Assembly (NCBI GenBank): GCA_903930145.1
Contig: CAIYXP010000399.1
Span: 1-47,121 of the forward strand
DNA length: 47,121 nucleotides
Origin: an uncultured Methylococcaceae bacterium
GTDB lineage: Bacteria; Pseudomonadota; Gammaproteobacteria; Methylococcales; Methylococcaceae
Direction of reading: 5' to 3'
This document shows positions 1-8,364 of the stretch, piece after piece. The notes beneath the pieces were generated by a model. It saw only the letters and a list, made by a program, of their open reading frames with translations. It was not told the origin of the DNA and did no database searches. A program made the translations under genes and the position numbers. Positions within the stretch are counted from its first letter, which is position 1. Every line of letters starts with the position of its first letter.

Positions 1-78
1 ATAACCCAGTGGGAACACGAGAAGGAGATGCCGATTTTGATCTCGGATTTTTTCCGAGTCGGTTCTGCGCTTATCTAA
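1..78 (+). CDS. Possible 3' end of an upstream gene (partial)
   Basis: Frame 1 is open from the window edge to a TAA at 76-78 and gives about 25 residues ending in DFFRVGSALI. If real, it is the C-terminus of a plus-strand gene converging on zur, with the stop codons overlapping by a few bases. A small hairpin (CTCGGA/TCCGAG, 42-58) lies inside it. The family is not recognisable from so little sequence, and it could be chance. Confidence 0.3.
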   Translation: MTQWEHEKEMPILISDFFRVGSALI

Positions 79-580
79 CCAGTTCCAAAGCAGCACATTG
101 AGCGCAAAGCCCATGAATTTCGATGGCTTTGCGATGGACATGAAATCCAGCTTCGGCAATTTCCTTGGCTACGGCATTCATGACCTCCAAGGCGGGTCTT
201 TCCTCGACTTCTTGGCAGCGATTGCAGATCAGCAATAGCAGTTCATGTTGATGATCCGAGCAGTTGCAGCCAATGAAAGCATTGAGGCTTTCCACCCGGT
301 GAATCAAGCCTTGTTCGATCAAAAAATCCAAGGCCCGGTAGACCGTGGCGGGTTTGGCCGAGGTTTCCAAAGGTTTGATCCGATCCAGCAAATCATAGGC
401 TTTCACCGCCCGATGGCTTTCCCACACCAGTTCCAGCACCTTGCGGCGTATGGGTGTCAAACGTACGCCACGGTCATTACACAAAGTCTCAGCTATTTGA
501 ATGGCTTTGTTGATGCAGCCGCCATGGTCATGGCGGGGCAGTTCTGGCAAGGTTTGTGTGGGTAACGCTCCGGTAGTCAT
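71..580 (-). CDS. zur: Zinc uptake regulator Zur (Fur family)
   Basis: This is a 169-residue Fur-superfamily repressor. It resembles E. coli Zur along its length: RLTPIRRKVLELV and AYDLLDRI in the winged helix, then KPATVYRALDFLIEQGLIHRVES, which is almost the Zur signature. C119/C122 (ICNRC) and C159/C162 (LCAQC) would form the structural zinc site. C105 and C107 with nearby His residues probably belong to the sensory zinc site. With zinc bound, Zur proteins repress zinc import genes. The N-terminus is about 20 residues longer than in E. coli Zur, so a start further in is possible. A Zur-box-like palindrome lies 21 bp upstream of the start, which suggests autoregulation. The gene is divergent from ovoA. 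Confidence 0.93.
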   Translation of the reverse strand: MTTGALPTQTLPELPRHDHGGCINKAIQIAETLCNDRGVRLTPIRRKVLELVWESHRAVKAYDLLDRIKPLETSAKPATVYRALDFLIEQGLIHRVESLNAFIGCNCSDHQHELLLLICNRCQEVEERPALEVMNAVAKEIAEAGFHVHRKAIEIHGLCAQCAALELVR

Positions 581-600
581 GTCGAACCGATAATGATAAA

Positions 601-617
601 ATGTTACTATATAACAT
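601..617. promoter_or_regulatory. Zur operator (Zur box) between zur and ovoA
   Basis: The 17-bp palindrome ATGTTACTATATAACAT has perfect 6-bp arms around a 5-bp centre. It matches the gammaproteobacterial Zur core TGTTATAWTATAACA at 13 of 15 positions. It lies 21 bp before zur and 90 bp before ovoA, so it could control zur, ovoAB or both. Operator identity is inferred from the consensus and from zur being next to it. Confidence 0.75.
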
Positions 618-706
618 AACGGTTACTGAATTCAACCGTTGAACTTGAATATTAGGCAATATGTCCATACGCTATGCACTTTTGCTGGCTGTATTGAGAA
701 GAACTC

Positions 707-2824
707 ATGATACGTTCGCTTTTTCCGCGCACTCCTAGCTTGTCAGGCACTGATGTCTCGGTGATTCGAGAACGACTGTGCTTTTATTTCCATAGCACCT
801 TTGATTGTTATGAAGAGCTATTCCAAGTGCTGAATTGCGACGAGGCTTACTACAAAAAACCCATAAGCCTCAGGCATCCGCTCATTTTTTATTTTGGCCA
901 CACCGCCACATTCTTCATTAACAAACTGATTCTGGCCGGATTGATCCAGCAGCGTGTCAATCCGCGTTTTGAGTCTCTATTCGCGGTGGGTGTGGACGAA
1001 ATGAGTTGGGATGATCTTAACGAAGCCCACTATCACTGGCCGACAGTGGCGGAAGTCAAGCGCTATCGTGACCAAGTGCGGGAGGTGGTGGATTCGGTCA
1101 TTCGCACGGCCCCTTTGAACATGCCATTGGACTGGAAAAATCCTTGGTGGGCAATCCCCATGGGCATTGAGCATGAGCGAATTCATTTGGAAACCTCATC
1201 GGTGTTGATCCGTCAACACGAGCTTAAATACGTGAAACCCCATGAACATTGGCAGCCCTGCCGACAAACCGGTCCAGCGCCGAATAATGAAATGGTCAAC
1301 ATTCCGGCGAGTTCGGTCAATCTGGGCAAGGACAAGGGTTCACCCTACTACGGTTGGGATAATGAATATGGGCATCACACTGCCGATGTTGCGGCATTCC
1401 AAGCATCGCGTTATCTAGTTAGCAATGGCGAGTTTTTGCCATTTGTCGAGGCCGGTGGTTATGCTGATGAAACAGTGTGGGAAGAGGAAGGGCTTGGTTG
1501 GAAAAAGTTTGCAGAAGCAACCCATCCCACGTTTTGGGTGACTGATGCCGGGGCTTGGAAGCTTAGGCTGATGCTTGAGGAAGTCGCCATGCCATGGGAT
1601 TGGCCGGTGGAAGTCAATTATCATGAGGCCAAGGCGTTTTGCAATTGGAAGGCCAAAATCACTGGCAAAACTGTTCGATTGCCAACCGAAGACGAGTGGC
1701 AATGCTTATTTGCACAATCCAGTCTGGAAGAGGTGCTGGAAAATATCATTGCCCCGGCCAATATCCATCTGGATCATTTTGCCTCGCCTTGCCCGGTCAA
1801 CCACTACCGTCATGGTCAATGGTACGATGTGCTTGGCAATGTTTGGCAATGGACAGAAACCCCGGTTTATCCGTTTGACGGTTTCGACGTGCATCCGCTT
1901 TATGATGATTTCACCACGCCCACTTATGACAATCGCCACGCAATCATCAAAGGCGGCTCGTGGATTTCCTGTGGCAATGAAGCCATCAGCAGTTCCCGTT
2001 ATGCATTCCGCCGCCATTTCTTCCAACATGCTGGCTTTCGCTATGTCGTTTCCAATGCCCCAGTCACTCAGGTGGCTTCCAATTATGTGACTGACCTCTT
2101 GTTGTCATCCCATCTTGAGCAACATTATGGTGACAAGCATTTTGGTGTTCCCAATTTTATGCAAACATTGGCTGAATTTGCCATTCAAAGCATGGGTGAC
2201 AGGCCCGCCCATCATGCATTGGACATTGGTTGTTCGATGGGACGCGCCAGCTTTGAATTGGCGAAACATTTTGAGCAAGTGACCGGGCTTGATTTCTCGG
2301 CTCGCTTCATTAGCCTTGCCGATCAAATGGCAACGCAGGGCTTGATACGCTATACCCCGGTTGAGGAAGGGGAGTTGGTGAGTTACCAAGAACGTCGATT
2401 GGCCGATTTAGGCTTGGACAATGTCAGGCACAAAGTGGAGTTTTTCCAAGGCGATGCCTGCAATCTCAAGCCAATATTCAAGGGCTATGATTTGATTCTA
2501 GTCACCCACCTGATTGACCGGGTTTATAGCCCAAGGAAATTCTTGGAAAATGTCCATGAAAGGCTCAATGCTGGCGGAATTTTAATCATAGCCTCTGCCT
2601 ATGACTGGTCGAAAGAACATACTCGACGAGAAGAATGGATAGGTGGGTTCAAAAAGGACGGTGAAAGCTACACCACTTTGGATGGCTTGAAGGAAATACT
2701 GGGTGAACATTTCGATTGTGTCGGTAAGCCATCAGAAATTCCATTTGTATACCGGGAAACCCGGCGCAATTTTCAGTATATCTTAAAGGAAGTGACTGTT
2801 TGGGAGAGAAAACATGTCTATTGA
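707..2824 (+). CDS. ovoA: 5-histidylcysteine sulfoxide synthase / methyltransferase OvoA
   Basis: This 705-residue enzyme has the full OvoA layout. An N-terminal DinB-like domain carries candidate iron-binding histidines H65, H156 and H160 (GHTATFF and HERIHLE). A formylglycine-enzyme-like (FGE-sulfatase) domain follows at about 190-450, with RLPTEDEWQ, DVLGNVWQWTETP and KGGSW. A C-terminal SAM-dependent methyltransferase begins at about 500 (LDIGCSMGRASFELA). OvoA joins cysteine to histidine C5 with oxygen and non-haem iron, giving 5-histidylcysteine sulfoxide; its methyltransferase domain later N-methylates 5-thiohistidine to ovothiol A. The FGE-like methyltransferase fusion separates OvoA from EgtB of ergothioneine synthesis. 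The ovoB start overlaps its end by 11 bp, which implies translational coupling. The ribosome binding site at 707 is weak. Confidence 0.93.
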   Translation: MIRSLFPRTPSLSGTDVSVIRERLCFYFHSTFDCYEELFQVLNCDEAYYKKPISLRHPLIFYFGHTATFFINKLILAGLIQQRVNPRFESLFAVGVDEMSWDDLNEAHYHWPTVAEVKRYRDQVREVVDSVIRTAPLNMPLDWKNPWWAIPMGIEHERIHLETSSVLIRQHELKYVKPHEHWQPCRQTGPAPNNEMVNIPASSVNLGKDKGSPYYGWDNEYGHHTADVAAFQASRYLVSNGEFLPFVEAGGYADETVWEEEGLGWKKFAEATHPTFWVTDAGAWKLRLMLEEVAMPWDWPVEVNYHEAKAFCNWKAKITGKTVRLPTEDEWQCLFAQSSLEEVLENIIAPANIHLDHFASPCPVNHYRHGQWYDVLGNVWQWTETPVYPFDGFDVHPLYDDFTTPTYDNRHAIIKGGSWISCGNEAISSSRYAFRRHFFQHAGFRYVVSNAPVTQVASNYVTDLLLSSHLEQHYGDKHFGVPNFMQTLAEFAIQSMGDRPAHHALDIGCSMGRASFELAKHFEQVTGLDFSARFISLADQMATQGLIRYTPVEEGELVSYQERRLADLGLDNVRHKVEFFQGDACNLKPIFKGYDLILVTHLIDRVYSPRKFLENVHERLNAGGILIIASAYDWSKEHTRREEWIGGFKKDGESYTTLDGLKEILGEHFDCVGKPSEIPFVYRETRRNFQYILKEVTVWERKHVY

Positions 2825-3977
2825 TTTTGATACCATCATTCCCCGCGAAGGCACTGATTCGGTCAAATGGGATGGTAGGCAGGGGGTTTTCAATAGTGAA
2901 GACCTCATTCCCATGTGGGTGGCGGATATGGACTTTGCCGTGCCGGAGGCCATCAGCCGTGCGCTCGTGGCTAGGGCCGAACATCCCGTGTTTGGTTACA
3001 CGCTGGTGGCGGATAGTGTTTACGAGGCATTAATCCACTGGATGCGCCAACGCCATGGCTTTGAAGTGCAACGGGATTGGATCATCTTGTCTCCAGGCGT
3101 CGTGCCTACGCTCCATGCTTCGGCCTTGGCGTTTGCTCAAGCAGGGGAGGGCGTAATCGTACAACCGCCCGTGTATTTCCCGTTTTTTAGCGCCGTCACC
3201 GAGACAGGTCGAAAACTGATTCTAAACCCATTAAAGTTGGACAGTGGGCGGTATACCATCGATTTCGATCATTTGGAGCAATGTGCAGGGCAGGGCGCTA
3301 AATTATTAATGCTATGCTCTCCGCATAACCCGGTCGGAAGGGTATGGTCCGAGGATGAATTGCTTAAGATATTGGAGATAGCTCGTCGGCATGATTTGAT
3401 AATATTGTCCGATGAGATACATCACGATTTGATATTCCCGGAGGCTAGGCATATTCCCTTGCAAGTGTTGGCAGGGGATGCGGCTAATATTGTGACTGCC
3501 GTTGCCCCTAGCAAAACTTTCAACATCCCCGGTTTGGGGCTGTCTGCGCTAATTGTACCCAACCCCAAGCATAGGACGGCTTTGCGCAAAGCATTTGAAC
3601 TATTGCATACCGGCGCATCCAATCCGTTCAGCCTAGTGGCTTTTGAAGCCGCTTATCGTGAGGGCGAAGAATGGTTGGAGGCATTATTGGTTTATTTGAC
3701 CGAAACCCGTGATTTTGTCGCTCAATATCTAGCCCGGCATATTCCGAAAATTAAACTGATTCAGCCTGAAGGGACTTATCTGCTTTGGCTGGATTGCCGG
3801 GAGTTGGGTATGTCCGATAGTGAATTGAGGCAGTTTTTCATTCATCAGGCCAAAGTTGGCATGAACCCCGGCACGGTGTTTGGCGAAGGCGGCAGTGGGT
3901 TTATGCGGATGAATATCGGCACTTCAAGGCTGGTGGTTAAGGAGGCGTTGGAGAGAATACAAAAGGCTTTGAAGTGA
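2814..3977 (+). CDS. ovoB: PLP-dependent sulfoxide lyase OvoB (MalY/PatB family)
   Basis: This 387-residue protein is a fold-type I PLP enzyme of the MalY/PatB C-S lyase family. It shows the N-terminal SVKWDG segment and MWVADMDFAVPEAI, CSPHNPVGRVW, LSDEIHHDL, and the Schiff-base lysine K234 in APSKTFNIPGLG. By position directly behind ovoA, its role is most likely cleavage of 5-histidylcysteine sulfoxide to 5-thiohistidine, the middle step of ovothiol A synthesis. On sequence alone it could be a general cystathionine beta-lyase; the 11-bp overlap with ovoA is the main reason for naming it OvoB. A degenerate reading frame overlaps its stop codon. Confidence 0.85.
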   Translation: MSIDFDTIIPREGTDSVKWDGRQGVFNSEDLIPMWVADMDFAVPEAISRALVARAEHPVFGYTLVADSVYEALIHWMRQRHGFEVQRDWIILSPGVVPTLHASALAFAQAGEGVIVQPPVYFPFFSAVTETGRKLILNPLKLDSGRYTIDFDHLEQCAGQGAKLLMLCSPHNPVGRVWSEDELLKILEIARRHDLIILSDEIHHDLIFPEARHIPLQVLAGDAANIVTAVAPSKTFNIPGLGLSALIVPNPKHRTALRKAFELLHTGASNPFSLVAFEAAYREGEEWLEALLVYLTETRDFVAQYLARHIPKIKLIQPEGTYLLWLDCRELGMSDSELRQFFIHQAKVGMNPGTVFGEGGSGFMRMNIGTSRLVVKEALERIQKALK

Positions 3978-4165
3978 AGCCTGTCGCGCCTTGGCGTCTG
4001 GTCAAGGTGGAGGCAGGGAATGAATATCGCTTGGATGTGACTTTTATGGATGGTCTTAAAGGGTTCGTTGATTTAAGCCATTCAACAAACAGGCTGCTGG
4101 AAACCTGAATTGTCTCAATAATCGGTGCAATATCCCTATTGGGAGAATGCCAAAAGACGATAAAC
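3974..4165 (+). pseudogene. Decayed DUF2442-like remnant
   Basis: A GTG overlapping the ovoB stop opens a 44-codon frame ending at 4108. Its product contains APWRLVKVEAGNEYRLDVTF and MDGLKGFVDLS, which resembles the N-terminal half of DUF2442 proteins. Past the stop, other frames around 4120-4165 give IIGAI and WENAK, reminiscent of the DUF2442 C-terminal WPNG/WENG motif. This suggests a frameshifted relic of a small antitoxin-like gene. The reading is by eye and the family link is tentative. Confidence 0.4.
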
Positions 4166-4192
4166 TGAAAATCAGGTTTATTCGTGGCTTGC

Positions 4193-4229
4193 TGCCCCTA
4201 TCTTTCTATAATGCTTGAGGGTAGGGGCA
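4193..4229. terminator. Weak hairpin between the ovo genes and the cytochrome gene
   Basis: TGCCCCTA (4193-4200) and TAGGGGCA (4222-4229) can pair across a 21-nt loop. There is no strong T-tract. Its position between convergent genes fits a weak terminator. Confidence 0.3.
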
Positions 4230-4245
4230 ACTTAGTTTACTACCA

Positions 4246-4593
4246 TCAGAGTGAAAGAATCCAATCCACCAGATTTTGGGTGTCTGCAGGGCTGTCGGAT
4301 TCCAAGATTTTATGGCCTTCTTCATGACCATCCGGGAATTTGACTTTTTCCCCCGATGTCAGATGGTGGGTTAGCTTGGCTTCTGCATCGGGCATTGCCT
4401 TGTATTTGGCGGCAATTTTTTTCCAAGCAGGCCCTACTTTATCTTTGTCGATGCCGTGGCAAAGTAGGCAAGTGTTTTTCTTAGCCAAAACTTGTGCGGC
4501 TTCAGCATCGAACGCATAGGAATTGGATGATGAGGTAAGTGCGATAATTGCTGTCAGGCTGTTGAGTAAAAGAGAAAACCGTATTTGTTTCAT
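4246..4593 (-). CDS. Periplasmic class I c-type cytochrome, atypical axial ligand
   Basis: This 115-residue protein has a signal peptide (about 1-27, ending NSYA) and one haem site, CLLCH (C42, C45, H46), followed by the conserved GPAW of cytochrome c551/c552 proteins. It should be a soluble periplasmic electron carrier. The usual C-terminal methionine ligand is absent: the expected region reads KFPDGHEEGHKILES, with H90 and H94, and the only Met in the mature protein is M67. A His/His or other ligation is therefore plausible. The gene stands alone, downstream of a bidirectional terminator and convergent with ovoB. The redox partner is unknown. Confidence 0.85.
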   Translation of the reverse strand: MKQIRFSLLLNSLTAIIALTSSSNSYAFDAEAAQVLAKKNTCLLCHGIDKDKVGPAWKKIAAKYKAMPDAEAKLTHHLTSGEKVKFPDGHEEGHKILESDSPADTQNLVDWILSL

Positions 4594-4660
4594 GAAGTTC
4601 TCCCAAAACTGGTTATGTAATTTTAAAGGGCGTGGTTTGGCTAAAAGTGGCTAGGCAAAA

Positions 4661-4690
4661 AAAAGCCCAGTCATTGACTGGGCGTTTTTT
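4661..4690. terminator. Bidirectional rho-independent terminator
   Basis: GCCCAGTCA (4665-4673) pairs with TGACTGGGC (4675-4683). An A-tract lies on the left and a T-tract (4685-4690) on the right, so it can work on either strand. It would end transcription of the minus-strand gltX-tRNA group before the cytochrome gene. Confidence 0.85.
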
Positions 4691-4732
4691 ATTTCGGCCT
4701 CGGACTTCACCAGTTATACATTAACTGTATAG

Positions 4733-4808
4733 TGGCGTCCCCAGGGGGATTCGAACCCCCGTCGCCGCCGTGAAAGGGCGGTGTCCTAGGCCTCTAGACG
4801 ATGGGGAC
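4733..4808 (-). tRNA. tRNA-Glu (anticodon TTC)
   Basis: Read on the minus strand, this is a 76-nt cloverleaf. Acceptor GTCCCCA pairs with TGGGGAC, a G discriminator and encoded CCA follow, the T loop is GTTCGAATC, and the anticodon loop CTTTCAC gives TTC. It sits between tRNA-Ala and the terminator. Glutamyl-tRNA synthetase is encoded just upstream on the same strand. Confidence 0.95.
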
Positions 4809-4828
4809 TAAAGGCTTTCAAGCAGCTT

Positions 4829-4904
<76 letters not shown>

Positions 4905-4957
4905 AAGCAACTTGAGCCACCCATTATAAGGGGTCTTGAACCTCGCGTCTAGTCTGT

Positions 4958-6373
4958 TTAGGTGGATTTTTTTAGATTATTTGCAATATAGTCAACCGCC
5001 CGGTCTATCCTCGCCAAGGTTTTGCTTTTCCCTAACAAGGCAAGGGTGACATCAATCGGCGGTGAAACGGTAGTGCCGGATACGGCAACGCGAAGCGGTT
5101 GCGCGATTGCACCCATTTTGACCTCCGCTTCCTTTGCCATTGCTTCGATGGCAGCATGTATCGATTCCTTGTCCCAAGCTTGCAATTCAGCCAAACTGTC
5201 GCGCAAATCTTGCAATAGCAGGGAACTGTCAGCGGTCAGGTTTTTTTGCGCGGCCTTATCGTCATAGGCATCGAATTCCCGGTACAGAAAAGCGCTGCTT
5301 TTCGCCATGTCCACCAAGGTCTTGTTGCGTTCACGTTGGGCTTTGACCACTTCCACCAAGTCCGGCCCTTCGGCAGGGTCAAGCCCTAACTGACCCAAAT
5401 GCCAGCGCAGATGATGGGCGACATGCAACGGGTCGGAATGCATCAAATAATGATGATTCAACCAGATCAATTTCTCTGGGTTGAATGATGAGGCCGATAC
5501 GTTGATGTCTTCCAATTCGAACAATGCAATCATTTCATCCACGGAAAAAATTTCTTGATCCCCATGCGACCAGCTTAAGCGAACTAAATAATTCAACAGG
5601 GCTTCAGGAAGATAGCCCTCATCGCGGTATTGCATCACACTGACCGCGCCGTGGCGTTTGGAGAGTCTTGCCCCGTCCGCTCCCAAGATCATCGGCACAT
5701 GGGCGTAGATCGGCACCTCCGCGCCCAAGGCTTTGAGGATATTCATTTGGCGCGGAGTGTTGTTCAAATGGTCATCACCCCGGACGACATGAGTTACCCG
5801 CATGTCCAAGTCATCGACGACAACGCAAAGGTTATAAGTCGGCGAACCATCGGAACGGGCGATGATCAGGTCATCCAACTCCGAGTTACTGACTACTACA
5901 CGGCCTTTGACTTTATCCTCGATCACCACCTCGCCGTCATCTGGGTTGCGGAAGCGGATGACCGGGGACACGCCAGCGCGGGGCGAGGGGTTGTAGCGGC
6001 AGCGACCATCGTAGCGAGGTTTTTCCTTGTTTTCCATCTGCCGGTTGCGCAGATCGTCCAATTCTTCTTTGCTGCAATAGCAATGGTAGGCATGGCCGGT
6101 GTCCAATAATTGATGGATGATTTCCTTGTAACGGTCGAAACGATGGGTTTGATAGAATGGCCCTTCCTCATAATCCAAGCCCAACCATGTCATGCCTTCC
6201 AAGATGGCATTGACCGATTCTGCCGTGGACCGCTCCAAGTCAGTGTCTTCTATCCTAAGAATAAACGTGCCGCCGTGCTTGCGGGCATAAAGCCAAGAAA
6301 AGAGCGCCGTGCGCGCTCCGCCGATATGTAAATAGCCGGTGGGGCTGGGTGCGAATCGTGTGCGTATGCTCAT
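4958..6373 (-). CDS. gltX: Glutamyl-tRNA synthetase
   Basis: This 471-residue class I aminoacyl-tRNA synthetase charges tRNA-Glu with glutamate. The HIGH-type motif appears near the N-terminus ([20 protein letters not shown]), and the KMSKS-type motif as LSKRH around residue 240. [12 protein letters not shown] and the zinc-region CRYNP are also typical, and the length is normal. It is followed on the same strand by tRNA-Ala, tRNA-Glu and a strong terminator, so enzyme and cognate tRNA are probably co-transcribed. Confidence 0.97.
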   Translation of the reverse strand: MSIRTRFAPSPTGYLHIGGARTALFSWLYARKHGGTFILRIEDTDLERSTAESVNAILEGMTWLGLDYEEGPFYQTHRFDRYKEIIHQLLDTGHAYHCYCSKEELDDLRNRQMENKEKPRYDGRCRYNPSPRAGVSPVIRFRNPDDGEVVIEDKVKGRVVVSNSELDDLIIARSDGSPTYNLCVVVDDLDMRVTHVVRGDDHLNNTPRQMNILKALGAEVPIYAHVPMILGADGARLSKRHGAVSVMQYRDEGYLPEALLNYLVRLSWSHGDQEIFSVDEMIALFELEDINVSASSFNPEKLIWLNHHYLMHSDPLHVAHHLRWHLGQLGLDPAEGPDLVEVVKAQRERNKTLVDMAKSSAFLYREFDAYDDKAAQKNLTADSSLLLQDLRDSLAELQAWDKESIHAAIEAMAKEAEVKMGAIAQPLRVAVSGTTVSPPIDVTLALLGKSKTLARIDRAVDYIANNLKKST

Positions 6374-6602
6374 GGACGGGTCCGATTAGGGTGAAGCGGA
6401 AATGCGTAATGATACCAAATCGAGCGGTTTGGAGCGTCAAAGCTTGCTTTGGCACAGCAATTTTCAGTAATGAGTTGCAGTCCCGCCGCCCGTCAGATTT
6501 AACGTGGATTATTGCTTGGATTTAGCCAGCTTGGGGTCTATGCGGTGTTTCATGGTGGGTTTGCGAGATTCCACTTACTGGTAATAAGTTGTAGAAATAA
6601 AC

Positions 6603-6800
6603 TCATGCCGCTCGTAGCTCATCGCCTATTTCTATAGGTAGCAACCCTGCCTTTTTTGCATCAAGGATGACAATTTCACCAATTCCTTGTTCAGTCATGC
6701 CGATATTGACATTCCAGTTTAGGGAAATATCGCGGACTATATTATCCTTATTAAACTCAATCACAAGAATATCATCTTCGGGGTCATAACTCATTTTCAT
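6603..6800 (-). CDS. DUF2283 family small protein
   Basis: This is a 65-residue protein beginning MKMSYDPEDDILVIEF, the hallmark of DUF2283, with D.KKAGLLPIEI near the end. The start at 6800 is chosen because GGAGGA lies just upstream and the ATG overlaps the stop of the preceding DUF4258 gene (ATGA). DUF2283 genes often follow DUF4258 genes; an antitoxin-like role has been suggested but is not shown here. Confidence 0.8.
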   Translation of the reverse strand: MKMSYDPEDDILVIEFNKDNIVRDISLNWNVNIGMTEQGIGEIVILDAKKAGLLPIEIGDELRAA

Positions 6801-7075
6801 GGAGTATCCTCCTCTAATCGCCAATCTACCATAACAGTTTTTACAATAACTGCTTGGGCTAATAACACCGCAGTGCAAACTAGATTATCTTTTCTATCGC
6901 TGTAATGTTTGAATATCCAAAAATCCGAAGTTGAGGCGCGGCGTAATTCTCCTGTTTCGATCAAGTCCATCAACATCGCTTCAGATACTCCTCTTTTTTT
7001 CATTCGGTCGCGCACATGATGCGTCAGCCGAATGTTTCGCCCAAAGCGTTGACTATACGGAATAATTTGGCTCAT
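6797..7075 (-). CDS. DUF4258 family small protein (possible toxin-like partner)
   Basis: This 92-residue protein has the DUF4258 pattern: LTHHVRDRMKKRGVSEAMLMDLIETGE early, then a C-terminal beta region ending VIVKTVMVDWR. The fold is thought to resemble RelE/BrnT-like nucleases. The start at 7075 (ATG) is preferred over the TTG at 7081 because AAGG is properly spaced. It overlaps the following DUF2283 gene by 4 bp, an arrangement typical of toxin-antitoxin pairs, but no function can be assigned from sequence. Confidence 0.75.
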   Translation of the reverse strand: MSQIIPYSQRFGRNIRLTHHVRDRMKKRGVSEAMLMDLIETGELRRASTSDFWIFKHYSDRKDNLVCTAVLLAQAVIVKTVMVDWRLEEDTP

Positions 7076-7081
7076 ACACAA

Positions 7082-7621
7082 ACCTTGTCATTAGGGCAGG
7101 AACGTTTTATGGATTTTGTCGTACCACTTTGTATAGGTTTTGTTGCTTATACTTTGATTGAAGATACAATCGAATCATTCACTCAATGTTTTGCGCATTT
7201 CATTATAAAGCATCCAGCGCAAGCTGTGTTCCGCCATCAACTTGGAACCGCTCATTCGGCGCAATACACAGTGGAGCTGCTCGTGGGTTTGGCTTTGGGG
7301 CATCACAGCAATTCTGATTATGGCAAAAATGTCGTCATTCTGGCATGGATGCCAGAATCCAGTGCCATGGAGGGTAATTTGTCGATTGCATGAGTCTTTG
7401 ATTAAGCCAACGATATAAACCATAGTTTGCCATCCTCGGACGCTGATTCCGTCGTCCATGACGGAATGACGGTTCATTTTCAACGCGTTAGCTCATAATG
7501 AGAATTGCTGGGGACATCCACAAACTCCTTGTTTCAATGAGGTGATAGGAGGAAAATATTGCCGGGTTCGCGTCCGCGCCTGAACGCAAACTCTTTTCTC
7601 ATTAAATTGAAGGAATATCCA
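7082..7621. other. Gene-poor stretch with dispersed palindromes
   Basis: No convincing gene lies between the DUF4258 and PEP-CTERM genes. Two palindromic fragments occur: ATTCTGGCAT/ATGCCAGAAT at 7337-7358 and ATTCCGTC/GACGGAAT at 7446-7467. Both look like dispersed repeat sequence. The left copy of an 18-bp direct repeat (7494-7511) is also here. Confidence 0.6.
7494..7511 (+). repeat. 18-bp direct repeat, left copy
   Basis: CATAATGAGAATTGCTGG occurs here and identically at 8961-8978. The two copies bracket about 1.47 kb that holds the PEP-CTERM gene and the tandem repeats. Confidence 0.7.
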
Positions 7622-8227
7622 ATGAAAGCGTTACCAAATCCATTGACTGCCCTCGTCCTGCTGGCCGGGATGGGCCTTGCCTCCACTGCCGAAGCCGCGC
7701 TGATGTCCAGACTCGGCGGGTTGGCCGTGTACGACACTGACTTAAACATCACATGGCTGGCGAATGCCAATGCCAACGGCACAATGAATTGGACTGCCGC
7801 CAATGCCTGGGCAGCCGGCTTGAATGTCGGCGGCTACACCGGCTGGCGTTTGCCGACCGCGCTGAATGCCGACGGCAGCGGTCCATGCGGTCCCGACTAC
7901 AACTGCATCAACAGCGAACTGGGGCATTTGTTTTACACCGAAGGGGGTTTGACTCAAGGCCAGAGCATTACCAGTTCTGCTGTTTTGTCAAATTTATTTT
8001 CTAATATGCAAACCTTCATTTACTGGTCCGGTACTGAGTACGCGCCCAATCCTAATAGCGCGTGGTACTTCAGTACTATCAATGGCGTCCAGAACTACGG
8101 CAATAAGGACAATAACCGCTATGCGTGGGCCGTGCGCTCTGGCGATGTCCCAGAGCCGGGCGTGATGGGGTTGTTGGGGATTGGCGCATTGGCTTGGGCG
8201 GGTACTAGGCATAAGCGGCGTGGGTGA
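7622..8227 (+). CDS. Exported PEP-CTERM protein with a DUF1566-like domain
   Basis: This 201-residue protein has a signal peptide (about 1-24, ending STAEA), a DUF1566/Lcl-like core (VYDTDLNITWLANAN, WTAANAWAAGLNVGGYTGWRLPT, YWSGTEY, YAWAVRSG), and a C-terminal PEP-CTERM tail: VPEP, a hydrophobic helix, then RHKRR. Such tails are processed by exosortase/EpsH during export to the outer surface or exopolysaccharide. The start at 7622 follows GAAGGA at the right distance. Two cysteines (CGPDYNC) may form a disulfide. No exosortase gene is in the window. Ligand and role are unknown. Confidence 0.88.
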   Translation: MKALPNPLTALVLLAGMGLASTAEAALMSRLGGLAVYDTDLNITWLANANANGTMNWTAANAWAAGLNVGGYTGWRLPTALNADGSGPCGPDYNCINSELGHLFYTEGGLTQGQSITSSAVLSNLFSNMQTFIYWSGTEYAPNPNSAWYFSTINGVQNYGNKDNNRYAWAVRSGDVPEPGVMGLLGIGALAWAGTRHKRRG

Positions 8228-8285
8228 TTTGGGTTTCTGGATGATTCGACCCTTTGGTGGGTTCCGGGGTCCAATGCGGTTGACT

Positions 8286-8364
8286 CAGCAGTAGGTCGGC
8301 ATCCCCATGCCGACAACAGACTTGTTTATTTCTGTGGCGGCAAAGGCTTGTCGGCCTACTGCTA
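8286..8364. repeat. Nested inverted repeat behind the PEP-CTERM gene
   Basis: TCGGCAT (8296-8302) and ATGCCGA (8307-8313) form a hairpin. The flanking AGCAGTAGG (8287-8295) is repeated inverted near 8356-8364 as CCTACTGCT, giving a longer stem. It resembles dispersed REP-type elements and may also act as a terminator for the gene before it. Confidence 0.55.

Noticed and set aside
7175-7483. 102-residue minus-strand gene before the PEP-CTERM gene
   Set aside because: It crosses two dispersed palindromes, has no family resemblance, and no convincing ribosome binding site.
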